In this document: positions 21,241-33,321 of the stretch, piece after piece
Position numbering within the stretch: the first letter of the stretch is position 1
How the letters are laid out: each line of letters begins with the position of its first letter
Assembly (NCBI GenBank): GCA_016271365.2
Contig: JADMNL010000023.1
Span: 604,658,501-604,722,500 of the forward strand
Source of the DNA: Neoceratodus forsteri
Taxonomy: Eukaryota; Chordata; Ceratodontiformes; Ceratodontidae
Reading direction: 5' to 3'
Length of the DNA stretch: 64,000 bases
Program-made: the position numbers and the translations under genes
The notes under the pieces: generated by a model
Seen by the model: the letters and a program-made list of their open reading frames with translations, nothing else
What the model was told of the DNA's origin: nothing
Database searches by the model: none

Positions 21241-21609
21241 CAGATGTGGATAGAAGCACCTACTCAACTGAGAGAGATATGGATGGCCTCCCCTATTGCT
21301 AGAAAATATGGTGGGACAATGTTGCATAACAGGTGTGGAGGTGGAGATAGAGCTAGTGTGGGACTAGTTGGAGAAGAGTGGTTATGGGAAATCATAGAGA
21401 ATGTGGGAGAAGAGAGGTAGAGCAAAAGCTAGAGAGCAGGTCTGGGGAAAGAGTCAGGGCTAGAGATGTTGCAAGTTTTACACTACTGGTGAAGTTTGGT
21501 CAAATTTTCAACATTTGGCTTCTCAGACAGTTTGAGAAGTTAACACATTGCCACTTCATAATGAGTTTTCCTGGCAAAGTGGCACTTTTTCAGGTAAAGT
21601 CATGTTTCG
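21241..21609. other. Unassigned spacer, possibly more CR1-like sequence
   Basis: Purine-rich; no clear protein match. It follows the ORF1 remnant directly. Confidence 0.4.
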
Positions 21610-22571
21610 AGTTTCAAGTTTGAGTTTGTTGATTGACTTTCAAGGTCATTGCAATATAAAAAAAAGGCTTTTCAAGATATTTTCTACAAACATAGACAAT
21701 TCATCTTAAAAATGTATAATACACTTTTCAAGAATAATACAAATACTATTCTGAATAAAGCACTACATCATCATACTGAGAGTGGGAACAAGAAAAACTG
21801 CTTTTGCTAATTCTAAATATAAGAATTTAAATAAGAACCCAGAGAATTAGGTTCTGGTTACCCATACTCCCAGATGGTGTATTATCACCTATAAAAACAA
21901 TTTGAATAGATTAGTAGTCTGAGTTGGACATCAAAAAGCTTTCCCACTCTCCTTCAATACTTTTGTTTAATTACATCGATTTGTTAATTTACTAAATTCT
22001 GTTAAGCAATATTAAATGAGTATTTAAGTAAATCACAAATAAACATAAACTTTACAATATATGTTCTACATTTGAAATTTAACATGACACATTTTCACAT
22101 AGTATTACTTCTCTTTATGGACTACATTTCTAAAATAAACCAGGTGAGGTTTAAAAGACAAAGGTTGAAAAGTGTTGGTCTCTAATCATTAGATGAAACT
22201 CAGTAGAATATCATGAAGGATATACAATATTTCAAGCTCTAGTTTGATCTAGGCTATTACATACTGGAGTACAATAACAGATCAAACAGATAATATTTAA
22301 TAATATTTACAAGATATTACATGATAGGAGAAAAGGTGGCATCTGACTGCGCATATCTAATTTATTAAAAAAGCACATATGCAAATAATGTTTGGGCAGG
22401 GCCATACGTTTGATTTAAAATGTCCCCTAGAACATTAGCTCATTGTTTCCTGTAAAGCAGACAGCAAAATATCATGTGTTCTACATCATCAATTTCTCCA
22501 CCACCATATTTTCAAGAAGAGGATGGAACATCCACCTATGTTGTTTGTAGTGCGTAGTGCGTAGTTGTTTG
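21610..22571 (-). mobile_element. Host LINE-D (minus), segment 4: C-terminus and 3' UTR
   Basis: Read on the minus strand, ~22520 to 22400 encodes YGGGEIDDVEHMIFCCLLYR, which matches the C-terminal zinc-binding block of the plus-strand LINE-D (CKCGMGEDYLMHLVILCPLY). About 750 bp of 3' UTR follows, ending near 21610 in caatcaacaaactcaaacttg, the family terminus. The segment is separated from the rest of its LINE (26652-27853) only by the L2-like insertion and continues it across the 7 bp duplicated site TAGTGTA. Confidence 0.78.
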
Positions 22572-22578
22572 TAGTGTA
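22572..22578. repeat. Left target-site duplication of the L2-like LINE
   Basis: TAGTGTA, repeated at 26645-26651 immediately after the (TTGAC)n tail. Confidence 0.8.
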
Positions 22579-23142
22579 TCTGCGTATGCAGAGTGTCTTG
22601 CTAGTGTTGAAACACCATTAGCAAGCTGATGTGGGATTTTTGTCGCTTTCTCTGACTCTGTTTAGAATTATTATAGCCCCTGCACTCTACTCGTTGGTCC
22701 TCCGTGGCAGGCTTGCACGGCATGAGAGGCTGTGCTGCAGGTTGCCTTGCCCTGTGACACTGGGCTGGAGGTTCAGACTGAGGAGATCTAATCATTGGAG
22801 CAGACTCTTTGAGGCGGGAGACTGCTTGTGAACAAAAGGCGCCCGTTATCAGCGCTTCATCTGCGTGTGCAGAGTGTCTTGCCAGTGTTGAAAGCTTGAC
22901 AAATCAGCGACTGATGTGGATTTTTGGTCGTTTCTCTGACTTTGCCTAGAATTATTATAGCCCGCTGCACTCTACTCGTTGGTCCTCCGTGGCAGGCTTG
23001 CGGCTTGAGAGGCTGTGCTGCAGGCTGCCTTGCCCTGTGACACTGGGCTGGAGGTTCGATGCGGGGAGCTCTAATCGTGGAGCAGACTCTTTGAGGCGGA
23101 GACTCGCCGCGAATAAAGGCGCCGCTCGCAAGCGCGAGCGTT
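22579..23142 (+). promoter_or_regulatory. Two 281 bp tandem 5' UTR monomers of the L2-like LINE
   Basis: Unit 1 (22579-22859) and unit 2 (22860-23142) share tctgcgt(a/g)tgcagagtgt, agaattattatagccc, gcactctactcgttggtcct, ccgtggcaggcttg, ttgccctgtgacactgggct and gcagactctttgaggcg, with about 85-90% identity by eye. They are richer in CpG than the surroundings. By analogy with monomer-type LINE 5' UTRs they probably carried an internal promoter; this is inference. The hairpin gagtggcgc-ga-gcgccactc (~23146-23165) follows directly. Confidence 0.8.
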
Positions 23143-23376
23143 ATGAGTGGCGCGAGCGCCACTCGGTACTGGAATACTTGTCTGCAAATGGGAAGAGAAA
23201 TGGGCTGTTTATGTATGTTTAAATATTTGCCAAGCTAAGTATTTTGATCTATTTATTTTGTTTAGATGTATTAAGGTGGAGCTTATTTTAGCACTGCTTC
23301 TTTTGGTTTAATGTAGGTCAGGTTGTTACTTTCTGCTATTTTATAGTGCCTAAATAGCAGTTTGTGCTCTTTTAAA

Positions 23377-24881
23377 ATGTTTAGGGACTATGTGGGAGGA
23401 TCTGTGGGGATTAGGATTACCTATAGCCACTCGTTGCTTTATGGTCTACGCCCCTCTATCCCCCTTTCTGTGTCTGACACTATTGTTAGACGTTGTCAGG
23501 AAGTGGGAATTGTAGGGGGTTATACTGATTATTGGCAGTGAGGTGATCAGGCTGTGGATGATGCTAGGATTGAGGTTCTTAGGTCCAGAAGGCGCCCTGG
23601 GTTGCGACGGGCATCTGGGAGAGGTCAGACGTGGTTGGTGCCCGTCCCCAAGGAGTCCACCAGTTCGAGTGGCCAGGTAGCCTGTGGGGCTGTACCACCC
23701 TCCAATCCTCTGAAGGCAGTGTTGTGTAATGCCAGGTCAATTAGGAACAAGACGGCAATTGTTGCCGCCTTGATTTCATCAGTCAATCTGGCTTGCATTA
23801 CGGAGACCTGGGTGGGTGATGATGCAGGCCCTATTTTTGAGGCCGCGGTCCCTCCCGGGTATACCGTGGTACACTGCCCCAGAGTGAATCGCAGGGGTGG
23901 CGGTGTAGCCATCTGTTTTAGATCGGTTTGACCTTCACCGTGCACCCAGTGGAAGCTCCGGGTTCTTTTGAGTGTGTGGCTATCCGCGGTGGTCTGGCGC
24001 GGGCTGCAGGATTTCCTCGTCTATCGCCCTTCTGGCCCGATGGGAATTTCCTGCAGGAGTTTGCTGAGTTCACTGCTGGTGAAACATTGGGATCCCCAGA
24101 TGTATTTTCTGGGGATTTCAATGTTTGGGTGGATGATGGTGATCAAAGATGCGGCGGCGACTTTTTGCGGAGTATGTCCTCTCTTGGACTGGCCTGCAGG
24201 TCATTCGGCACCACCCACCAGGATGGCCACATGCTGGACCTGGTGTTCTCACTGGGGCTTGAGATAACTGATCTCAGGATTGATCGGGTTTTGGTCCGAT
24301 CACTGCAGTGGGGTTCATTTGGGGCTCCACATAAGCCCTTCCCTGCTGAGATGATTAGCTGTCGCCCTTTGCGGGGTTCTACCCTGAGGGTTTTGGTGGC
24401 AGCTGATTTATCTAGTGTGGGTGCTGCATGCGTCAGAGGAGTTGGCGCCGGCGTTGACACCTATAATAAGGTGCTCTCTAGCGCCATCAACTCCCTCGCA
24501 CCTGTCCGTGTACGACCCAGAACCACATACCTGAGGTCCCATGGTTTGATGGGGACCTCAGGGAAGATGAAGAGATGGGTCGGAGATTGGCGCTTGCTGG
24601 AGAGGATCCCACCTGGAGGTGGACAGACTGGCCCTGCATACGCACTATCGGTGTATCAGGAGGCAATCAATCGTAGAAGCAGTGTTTCTGTCCAGGGAGT
24701 TGCTGCCGGGAAGAATCGACCAGCTTCACTCTTCCGGACTGTAGACAGACTTCTTCATCTCTCTGTCTGCAGCCTAGGAGGGTTTTCCACTGAAGATTGT
24801 GAGGAGTTTGCTCGGTTCTTCTCGGACAGGGTGTCCACGATCCGGCGGGATGCCTCTTCAGCTAAGCAATACCATAGCTAA
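23377..24881 (+). pseudogene. L2-like LINE ORF2, endonuclease half, broken
   Basis: From the ATG at 23377 (MFRDYVGGSVGIRI) a frame runs through a single TGA at 23539 to 23931. It contains LKAVLCNARSIRNKTAIV (start of the APE-type endonuclease) and LACITETWVGDD with the catalytic Glu. A +1 shift at ~23928 leads to 23928-24881, with FSGDFNVWVDD (Asp and Asn of the GDFN block, ~24110) and THQDGHMLDLVFS (the H-x-LDLVF block with the catalytic His, ~24215). The linker to the RT follows. The enzyme nicks the target to prime reverse transcription. A stop at 24879 and further shifts precede the RT. Confidence 0.85.
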
Positions 24882-25028
24882 CAGTGGTCGCCAGATGTGT
24901 TCTGAGTGCACTCCGCCAAGTTGGGGGAGTTCAGACCAGTGGAGGCTAGTGAGGTTATTGAGGTAGCAACCAATTTGAGGCATACCTTTTGTGAACTGGA
25001 CCCAGTGTAGCGTTTTTAATGAGATGCG

Positions 25029-26511
25029 TTGGCTCTGTTCTTCAGTGTTCGCCATGATGATCAGTGTTCCTTATCTGAGGGAGTCTTTCCGGATGCCTTA
25101 AAGGAGGCTCTGGTGAGACCCCTTTTAAAGAAACCATCTTTGGACCCGGAGATCATGGCGAATTACCGTCCGATCTCCAACCTCCCATTTTTGGGGAAGG
25201 TGGTGGAGAAGGTGGTAGCGCTTCAATTGGAAGAGCACCTCGTGACTCACGAGTTGTACGATCCCTTCCAGTCAGCTTTTCGGGCCAGACATAGTACAGA
25301 AACTGCTCTTGTACGGGTGCAGAATGATCTCCTCAGGGCTAGAGATCGGGGGGACAGGTCAATTCTTATTCTTCTCGATCTCTCTTTGGCATTTGACACT
25401 GTGGACCATAGTGTGTTGCTAGTTCGCCTTAGGGATTTATGTGGACTCACCGGTACTGTCATCAACTGGTTTGAGTCCTTTCTTACAAACAGGAGGCAAC
25501 AGGTTATGATGGGTAATTTCTCATCTACACCCAATATCCTTCCTTGCGGAGTCCCTCAGGGTTCGGTACTGGCCCCAATGTTGTTCGCAGTGTACATGCT
25601 GCCCCTGGGTGGGATCATTAGGAGGTATGGTCTGAGTTTTCATTGCTATGCTGATGATACTCAGCTATACTTTTCCTTTGCCCCAGGAACATCCAATGCA
25701 GTGGATGTGCTAAACATCTGTCTGACCGAGATAAGTGACTGGATGGCCACCAGCTGGTTGAGACTGAATCCAGACAAGACGGAGGTACTGGTAGTCGAGT
25801 CGAACAGAGTACGTGATAAGGAGGTCTCTGATTCAGCAACTGGACTTGTTCTTGGGGCTGTCTCATTGAAGGCCTCCTCTAGGGTGCGTAGTCTTGGAGT
25901 GATTCTGGACAGGAACCTGACCATGGAGACTCATGTATCTTCCGTGGTTCGTGCCTGTTTTTTCCATCTCAGAAACATTGCCAGGATTAGGCCCCTTGTT
26001 CCGTCTCTGGACCTCCCTACCTTGATACATGCCTTAGTCACATCTAGGCTGGACTACTGTAATGGCGCTCTATCTTGGGGTCACAGGAGGGCTTCTCCGC
26101 AGACTGCAGCTGGTGCAGAATGCAGCTGCCCGGTTATTGACTGGGCAGTATAAATTTTGCCATATTACACCAGTACTGCGTGAATTGCACTGGCTGCCGG
26201 TCAGGTGGAGAGTCCTCTTTAAGGTGGGTCTTCTCACCTTTAAGGCCCTACACGGGCTGGGCCCTGGTTACCTGTCAGTCCTCCTGATACCTGTTCCATC
26301 GGTCCGCCCTCTTCGATCCTCCAGTAGTGGCCTCCTGACCGTTCCTAGGGCGAGGCTGAAGTCAGCCGGTGATAGAGCTTTTAGCGTTGCGGCTCCCGCC
26401 CTTTGGAACTTACTACCAGCTATGGTCAGAGAGGCCTCAACTGTAAATATCTTCAAGATCTGCCTGAAAACTTTTTATTCTCTCAGGCTTTTGGTGTTTA
26501 GACTACATTAG
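25029..26511 (+). pseudogene. L2-like LINE ORF2, reverse transcriptase half, nearly open
   Basis: The frame 25029-26153 is open for 374 codons and carries the RT blocks in order: LVRPLLKKPSLDPEIMANYR, GKVVEKVVALQLEEHLV, FQSAFRARHSTETALV, LILLDLSLAFDTVDH, GVPQGSVLAPMLFAVY and FHCYADDTQLYF (both Asp present, ~25650). WLRLNPDKTEVLVV follows. A frameshift near 26065 moves the protein into 26062-26511: LQLVQNAAARLLTG, ITPVLRELHWLPVRWRVLFK, ALHGLGPGYLSVLL and FSVAAPALWNLLP. These match the usual L2 C-terminus. The apparent ATG at 25029 is not the true start; the protein began in the endonuclease half. Confidence 0.9.
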
Positions 26512-26644
26512 ACTACTATGTATTTATTACCTGCTATTTCATTTATTTATGTATTATGTTTTTAAAATTTTATACAGTGCCCAGAGCCTCCGAGTTGGCG
26601 TCTTTTAAATAAATTTGACTTGACTTGACTTGACTTGACTTGAC

Positions 26645-26651
26645 TAGTGTA
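26645..26651. repeat. Right target-site duplication of the L2-like LINE
   Basis: TAGTGTA, identical to 22572-22578. Confidence 0.8.
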
Positions 26652-26954
26652 GAAAATTACTTTTAAAGACCACTAACTGTTAAGCTATATCTAGCTTTTT
26701 GTATCAGTTATTACTGTTAGGTACAGCTCTCTAACAAATAAAGTCTTATTATTTTTTATAAAGAAGATGTATTTTGGAATCCTGTAGATTTGTCATGTCT
26801 TGTTTAATTGAGAAACTCCAATGCTTACTTTTAATCTGCACAATTAAATCTGCCCTTGGTAGTCGATAAACATCAGTCATAACGTGATCTAATTGCAATG
26901 GATATATTGTTAGCTTTATGAATTTAAAATATGGAAATTCATAGCACTATGCAA

Positions 26955-27146
26955 TTTTTTTTTCAATTGTTTAACCAGGAGTGGACACTAAGCTGAAATC
27001 TTGTATACAGGTATGACCTGGGAGCACAGGAAGTTAAGTGAATTGCTCAGGGTAACACAGTATGCAAGTGGGGGCTGTGGGATTCAAACTCAGGTCTCCA
27101 GATTTGCAGCTCAGAGCCTTAAGCCACTGTACTATACTGCCTCCCA
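26955..27146 (-). mobile_element. CORE-SINE (MIR-like), copy in host LINE-D
   Basis: Read in reverse complement: ggcagtatagtacagtggct (A-box-like), gagctgcaaatctggagacc, gagtttgaatccc (B-box-like), then cttgcatactgtgttaccct, caattcacttaacttcctgt, gctcccaggtcatacctgta and a 3' end cttagtgtccactcctggtt aaacaattg with an A tail (T run at 26955-26963). The plan (tRNA-like head, MIR-type core, LINE-related tail) is repeated at 53489-53710 and 47845-48038. Confidence 0.85.
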
Positions 27147-27846
27147 AATATTGGACCTGTTCTTTGAAACAGGCTCTCAGAAGTCTTTTTTCTTATGTAA
27201 GTGATAAATCCTTCATAAATGTATTCCTTCTTTCATTATGTTTTCAATTGAATATTATCCTAATTCTACATGAATCAAGCTGGGACATGAGGTGGAATCC
27301 CAAGAAGAAATCTGTATAATGTATTCAGGACCACCTCAATTGCTTAAGTGTTTGTCATACCCCCCTCCCCAACTTTTCCAACACACAATATGGCTGATGT
27401 TACCTTAGCATTTATTATTGCAAGAGAACCTTTAATTGAATGGCTGCCATAGTTTTTTAAAATAACTCTTATTATACCACTTGAAAATTTCATGAGTTTA
27501 TTTTCTAAATATGTTACATGTCTATTCCAGTTTAAATTATTCTTAAATCTACGACCAAAATAATCATAAGTATTTACAGTTTGTAACTTAGTACCATTGA
27601 CATAAAGCTTATTTCAATTTTTGTTTGTCCAAATACTATTACTTGAGTTTTTAGTGCATTTATTACAAGAAATGTTTCATCACCGAGATATAGAAACTTT
27701 TTCAGCTTTGGCTGTCAACCCAATAAGGACGTTGAAATGAGAACTAAATCATTAGCCTAAGCCAGTAAGGGTACCGTTTGAGACATAACTTTGGGAGAAT
27801 GAAATTCCATATCATCAAGCTAGGTGATAACACCATTAAGATACAA

Positions 27847-27853
27847 TATAAGT
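27847..27853. repeat. Left target-site duplication of plus-strand LINE-D
   Basis: TATAAGT, repeated at 37139-37145. Removing everything between rejoins the minus-strand RT of the host (PLLFHLY then LYLNGVI). Confidence 0.78.
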
Positions 27854-30757
27854 TAGACTGGCCCATTGGCACAGCAGTTGGATTTCTGCTTGCAATGCCT
27901 GTGATGCAGGTTCAGAAGCAGATCTGGGTCACTGGAGGGCTGGCTGGGGAAGTCTTGAGCATCAGATGACCACTTTCCATCTCCAGAGAGGAGGGTGAGG
28001 ATGAGATCTGGTACCTGCTGACTCCCTGTGGAGACCAGGGGTATAGCAGCATGCCAACTGACTGACAAGGGGGGCATGGTGGAATCAGCGTATGACTAAA
28101 CATCATAGCATTCCACGCCTCTGGGGAGAAAATGGAAAAACCCTCCACCGCTCAACAGGATGATGGCCATCTGGGCCCTCCACTGCCATGATGCCCTGGT
28201 CAGGCCCCAGAGACCACCTCAGCAGCACCCGAGGGACAAGTCGTTGTGCTGGACAGCCCCCTATGGTGCCTTTTCTCCTCAGAGTAGGATAACCCATCCT
28301 GTGAAGGGTTACACCAGATTACCCTGAGGTTGGCTGCCATGTGCTATGGTGAAGGACAGTGGCAATGGGTGGGGGCACTAGTGAGCAGTGGGAGAGAGAC
28401 CATGGATGGCCCAAAGGAGAGGCTGATGGGGAGATGCCGGGAGAATAAAAATTGAATACATGAGCTATTGAGGAACCAAGATGGCTGCATGTTAGGAGGC
28501 TGTGGAGGAGCCTCACAAAGCAGGAGCAGAGAGAAGCGTTCTATTTTTTTAGTTAAGGTATGCCACCGTTGCCTCTCCTGTTTTAAAAACTCTCTGCTCT
28601 TTCCAGTCCATTTTGTGCCATTTGGTCCCTGTGTCTTTCCCCTTCTTTTTGCTTCTTTTTCACCACAGCGATCTGGTGAGGAGTCTCAGTGGTGGGCAGA
28701 GAACCCCGGTGCTGCAGTGGATGAACCGCACTGCAGAGGGTCATAGGAGCTGAGGAAGACACCTAAGGGAAAACTCCCCACTGTCCTGAACGAGCGAGCT
28801 GTGCTAGATGGTTTTGCAGAACGATTCTCTCCTATTCCCCCAACCAAATACTTCATGAAACTCATGAGCGGGACTGGTGCTGCTTGAGCTTTTACATGGT
28901 TGTGACAAGTGTGAGTCTTGCTACTCAGGAAAGTATTTTATTTAACTAACTTCAAAATCATCTGTCTATTTGGATGTGGATGTGGACTGTGGACTCTTAT
29001 TAATTGCTATCATCTCTTGCTTTAACACTTTTACTGAAGGCTCTATTTTATTTTTTTTTCCAGTGGAAGCTGCACACTCATTTAGTCTTGAGCTTTTTTA
29101 GAAGCCTTTTCAGAACTTTAGAACACTTCAAAAACTTTTAATGGTTTGACCTTTGTGTTTTGTGTTTAGCATATCTTCAGTTACTCAGACATATGTTTAC
29201 ATGTTTACATTTTCTTCTTTTTTCTAAAAAGGAAAACTGGGAAAACTGGGTTTTTTCCCAAAGGTTTAGATTGGCCATTTCAGTGACCTTTCATTACTGA
29301 TTACCAGTTTGGCCTACCAAGATTACCGGATTGCAGGATTGCCGGCCCAGCCATGTCTCTTCTCGATATTAACCAATAATATCTGTTTTAACTGTTTTAA
29401 CTGCACATCTATTACACATCCACTAAATAGCCTGCTCTTTTGTCTTCTATCCACTATCCTCTCGCTAGTGTTCTAGTATATATCCAAAACTGATATTCTG
29501 CTTGCAAAATCGCGTGTTTTGATCTGAGCTGATCTGGAAGGGAGTTGAACAAGTGCTACCTGAATGAAATTGGGTGTCAAAATATTTGAACTTATCTAGT
29601 GCCCTAACTAACTATTATTAGTGTACTACAAGTATATAACCGATACAACAACAGCAAATCTGTGTCCTCAGCCTATTTGCTTGTCTCGTTCTCCTTATGA
29701 CAGTATCTGCCAAAAACACAAATTATAAATTTCAAGTCGTGTTGTACTTGTGCTGACAAGCACACTTTAAACCAGACCTCCTCTCCACTAAGGAACAGAG
29801 GAAGGCATAGATTACAACCAGTATTAAACTGATAATCAAAAACCCAGTATCTAACTGACCTTTGCTGCTAAAATCTATCACGTACTGTATTGTATTGTAT
29901 TACACCTGTTAGATTGAGAATTGATGCATTTGTTTTTGGCTGACCTCCCAGCTCTACTTATATGTTATATGCTGCTGCATGCCATTGCATGCTGGCTCAT
30001 ATACATATATTTGTGAACACTGCTTGTCCCCCTTTAAGAATTTACAGCTGTCTGCATCTCAAGAAAAAATAAAATGTGCAGATTGCTGGTTTATTAGATT
30101 GTAGAAGATGATCTCTGTTCCAGAGCAAAGATGAAGGTGCTCAAAAATTATATCCGTAGACAGTCTTTTTCATTTCCAATATCCTTTTTATTTTAAATAT
30201 GGCAAGCCTCAATGTTTCACCTAATGTATAGGCTTTTTCAAAGAGATGCCTTTCTGAACAATCATTTATTTTTAAATATGGCAAGCCTCAATGTTTCACC
30301 TAATGTATAGGCTTTTCAAGATAAGCCTTTCTGATTATTCAGAAAGGCATCTCTTGAAAAAGCCTATACGATAGAGTGGTATCGAGCACCATTAAAAATA
30401 TAAAGAGATATTTGGAAATGAAGAAGACTGTTCACGGATATCATTTTTACTGCCCCCCATCTTTTGCTCTGGAACAGAGATCATCTTCTACTAACAACAC
30501 ATCGGGAGTGGCAGCATAAAAAATGAAAGAGAATTGTTCATTTCCTGTGGAACCCTTTTTCTCCTTTTTTCCTCCCTAATATAATTATTGGATTGTAGGA
30601 CTGCTATACCAGCATCTGTTACTAGTTTTCCTGTGTATCAGTTGTATATTAGTGGCTCTATTGCTTGTAGAACTGCTCTTTCAATTGTGATATCCATTTA
30701 TTGGAAATGCCAGCCACAACCCGTAGTAAGAACCCAAGCCCCTTCTGTGCATATGAC
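27854..30757 (+). other. Long 5' region of plus-strand LINE-D
   Basis: It begins with a tRNA-like stretch (cccattggcacagcagttgg at 27860 as an A-box-like word; gcaggttcagaagc at 27906 as a B-box-like word). It also contains the LINE 5'-type word aaccaagatggctgc at 28474. No coding content was seen except the fold-back element at 30101-30491. It is possible that 27854 to ~28460 is a separate short element that shares the insertion point. Confidence 0.5.
30101..30491. mobile_element. Fold-back element with ~160 bp arms
   Basis: The left arm (30101 to ~30264) and right arm (~30335 to 30491) are reverse complements over nearly their full length: gtagaagatgatctctgttc / gaacagagatcatcttctac, acagtctttttcatttcca / tggaaatgaagaagactgt, gaaaggc / gcctttc. 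Between them part of the left arm is repeated directly (aaatatggcaagcctcaatg twice, at ~30196 and ~30276). No coding content. It lies in the 5' region of the plus-strand LINE-D. Confidence 0.88.
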
Positions 30758-33000
30758 ATGGACCCGAGCAAACTAAACCTTAGAACGGAAGGATGAGTAA
30801 AGTATAGAGGATTCTTCTCACTTAAAAACTTGGCCAAGAAACAACTAGGTAAAAACTTAAACACAACGAGCAAAAAGAAATGGGACCGATGCTTGAAAAA
30901 GATTGATAAACCCCTAATAGACAAAATGACTACAGGCAATGAAGCTTTGCAGCTGGTCTCTACACCTAACCTGAAATCTTTAAACAGGTATATCAGAAAA
31001 TTCTTTAGCCCAACCTCCCTTAGGCAAGGTACACTGAGTCATGACTCAGTTCCCCCACAAGATCAAATGAAAAATGAAAACGATATTATCAATAATATTG
31101 ACTCACCTAGATCTAAAGCATCCATGGCAGAGGACTATAGGGATGGAAAGATAGATTTCTCCCAAATACTCCACAATCTCTCAGTGCTGCATCTGGAGGC
31201 CCAATCCCTGAGAGAATCCCTATTATGAGAGAAGCCCATCAGAGAAAACTATGGAACTGATGTCCCATTACCTTCCCAAAAAGCCAGCATTCTGCTAAGT
31301 CCCAAACCTCAGGAAGACTACCTAAGCTGCAAAAATCAGTCCAATCCAAACCTAAATCAGGATAAAAGCCCCTGTAATAAACTCAGTCCCTCTAAAGAGG
31401 GTTGCATGAAATCTAATTCTCAGATACCCCTGCACGCTTCCCAGGGAACTCCCTCTAGAAACTATAGTTCACACTCAAGAACAATGAGCCCTGAGGGTCT
31501 GGAAGACTCTTTGTATAGAGACACTGAGGGAATTTCAAGGGAAGTCTTAACAGCATCAAGGGACCCAGTTAAAGCAAATATTTTGCTGTTCAAAAAGCTA
31601 GCAGAATGCAAACAAGATGTCTCATTCATTAAAGGAGTGTGCCTGAAGAATAGGCTAAAATTGGAACTAATTGAAAACAAGTTATTACACAATGAGTATA
31701 GAACCAATACTATGAACAAAGAACCAGATACTCAATATAGTCAGTATAGCTGCTCAGAAAAAAGGGAAATTCACACAACCATGCCTGGCATTTCACAGAC
31801 CAGTTCAGAGTTGAGCAATTCAAACTGCTCAATAAACTCTTTAGGAAAAGATGCAGAAGCTACAGGGGACCCATTTTGAACTGGTTACTACAATATCAGT
31901 AGCTGCAACTCTGAGTGCATTATGCTCCCTGCAGTTGAACTCAGAGACAGCAGCATCTGTAGGGAATTTGCCCTCAAACATGCACATTTGTGGCATAAGG
32001 GTGAGCAATAGGAAGCATCATATAACAAGGATAAGAGCTCCATGGAGATCAGAATCTCCAAAAGCACAAAGAAAACAGGCTGCAGAACATTTTTTGCCCA
32101 GGTTACCCCCTCCCCTCTCACTAGAAAAAAGGATAGAATCAAAAAACCCAAAGACAAATTAATCAATGAGGTATCAAATGACAAGAGTAATAGCTCTAAC
32201 AATTCACACCCCAAAGGGAAATCAAGATATTGCACAACAAATCAGAGAAAAAGAAGGAAAAACACCTCCAGGGACAAAAAATCTAAAGAAAATAAGACTC
32301 AAAACCCAAACAATATTGATAAACAAAAACCAAAGGAATCCCCAAATACAGTAAATTTAGAAAACCTGACAAAAAAAATCTGAGAGCCAAGAATCATCAG
32401 AGGTAGATAATAATCAAAAAAAGGGAAGTACTGGCACCAACCTCAAGAAGATGATAGGCCCTGAAAAAAGCGACACCGAAAAACTAGCATGAATAATCTT
32501 GGCTATAATGCTAAGTTTGACCTTTTCCTACAAAAAACTATAGGTTCTGACTTCACTTCACCCTTTTGGGGTATCCTGCATTCCAAATGAAACACAAAGG
32601 AAACTAGCAGATTCTGTAACAGCACTTTTGTCTTCCATATTAAAGGATGCTTTATTTTGAAAAACTCAGTCAGTATCATAAGACCGATCCCAGAAAATGA
32701 ACTGGTTCTGGTGGTTAACTGATCAGTTTTACATACTAAAAGCAATTGTACCCAATGCAAAAGTAAATATGAGGGCATGGGTTTCAGGATGGGTGATATC
32801 ACCACTCTAATGGACCTTTTGCCAGAATATTACAACAATCAAACTTGCTCAAAGGTCAGCAAACAGGACATAGTCATTTCAGTCTTTGGACTGAAACTAT
32901 CAACAAAAGACCCTGGAACCAGCTTAGAGAGCAAACTGACTGCCTCTCTCAATATCTGTTTGGATATCAATATTATCACTACAACATTGGAAAAGTAATA
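30758..33000 (+). pseudogene. LINE-D ORF1, one long frame with scattered stops
   Basis: One frame runs from ATG 30758 (MDPSKLNLRTEG, TGA at 30794) through 30830-31228, 31406-31879, 32042-32383 and 32777-32998, all in register. This makes about 745 codons interrupted only by point stops. The first part is Lys/Asn/Ser rich with a basic tract at 32090-32300 (KKDRIKKPKDK, NQRKRRKNTSRDKKSKENK), as expected for an RNA-binding ORF1 protein. Near the end NCTQCKSKYEGMGFRMGDIT and DIVISVFGLKLSTKD suggest a folded domain, possibly SGNH-like; this is uncertain. ORF2 follows within ~300 bp. Confidence 0.72.
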
Positions 33001-33321
33001 GGACTGGAACCCACGGGCAAGTAATATTCCATGTCAATGAATCCTCCATTATCAAGAAGCTAATGAAGAAGCAGAGTACATTGGACAAACTCAGAATTCA
33101 TTTTGTTGTAGAGAAGGAGGATGTATATGCTTAGACAAACACTGGCAGTGTCTATACCACTTCCAGGAATTGGGACTATCTAATTGAGACATCAAACAAA
33201 TTTGAGCAGTTTGCTACCATAGCCCAATGACATTCCAAGCCTGACAGTATGGGGGGGATCTCAGACCCAATTCAGGACCAGGATCACCAAGGAAGATGAT
33301 ATCATTGAAAATAGATCAGCC

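Larger units (their letters stand above)
22579..26644 (+). mobile_element. L2-like LINE, near full length (4.07 kb)
   Basis: The element has a 5' UTR of two 281 bp monomers (22579-23142), an endonuclease region, a reverse transcriptase, a C-terminal domain and a 3' end with a (TTGAC)5 tail (26617-26644). It is flanked by the 7 bp duplication TAGTGTA. The coding part resembles fish and amphibian L2 elements (CYADDTQLY palm, LHWLPVRWRVLFK C-terminal motif, ttgac tail). A handful of stops and frameshifts disable it, but it is the best preserved LINE in the window. It inserted into the minus-strand LINE-D. Confidence 0.92.
26652..27853 (-). mobile_element. Host LINE-D (minus), segment 3: RT palm to C-terminal region
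   Basis: On the minus strand from 27853 downward the frames read LYLNGVIT, LDDMEFHSPKVMSQTVPLLA, ANDLVLISTSLLG (a YADD-type palm block with Asn for the first Asp; ~27770-27730), FLVINALKTQVIVFGQTK (~27690-27640), GSLAIINAKVTSAILCVGK and LYRFLLGIPPHVPA. The order matches the plus-strand LINE-D at 35500-36000. A SINE (26955-27146) is inserted. The segment joins segment 2 (37146 onward) across TATAAGT, and segment 4 (22571 downward) across TAGTGTA. Confidence 0.8.

Noticed and set aside
27860..27925. Possible tRNA gene
   Set aside because: A-box-like and B-box-like words are present, but I could not fold a full cloverleaf; more likely a SINE-like or LINE leader segment.
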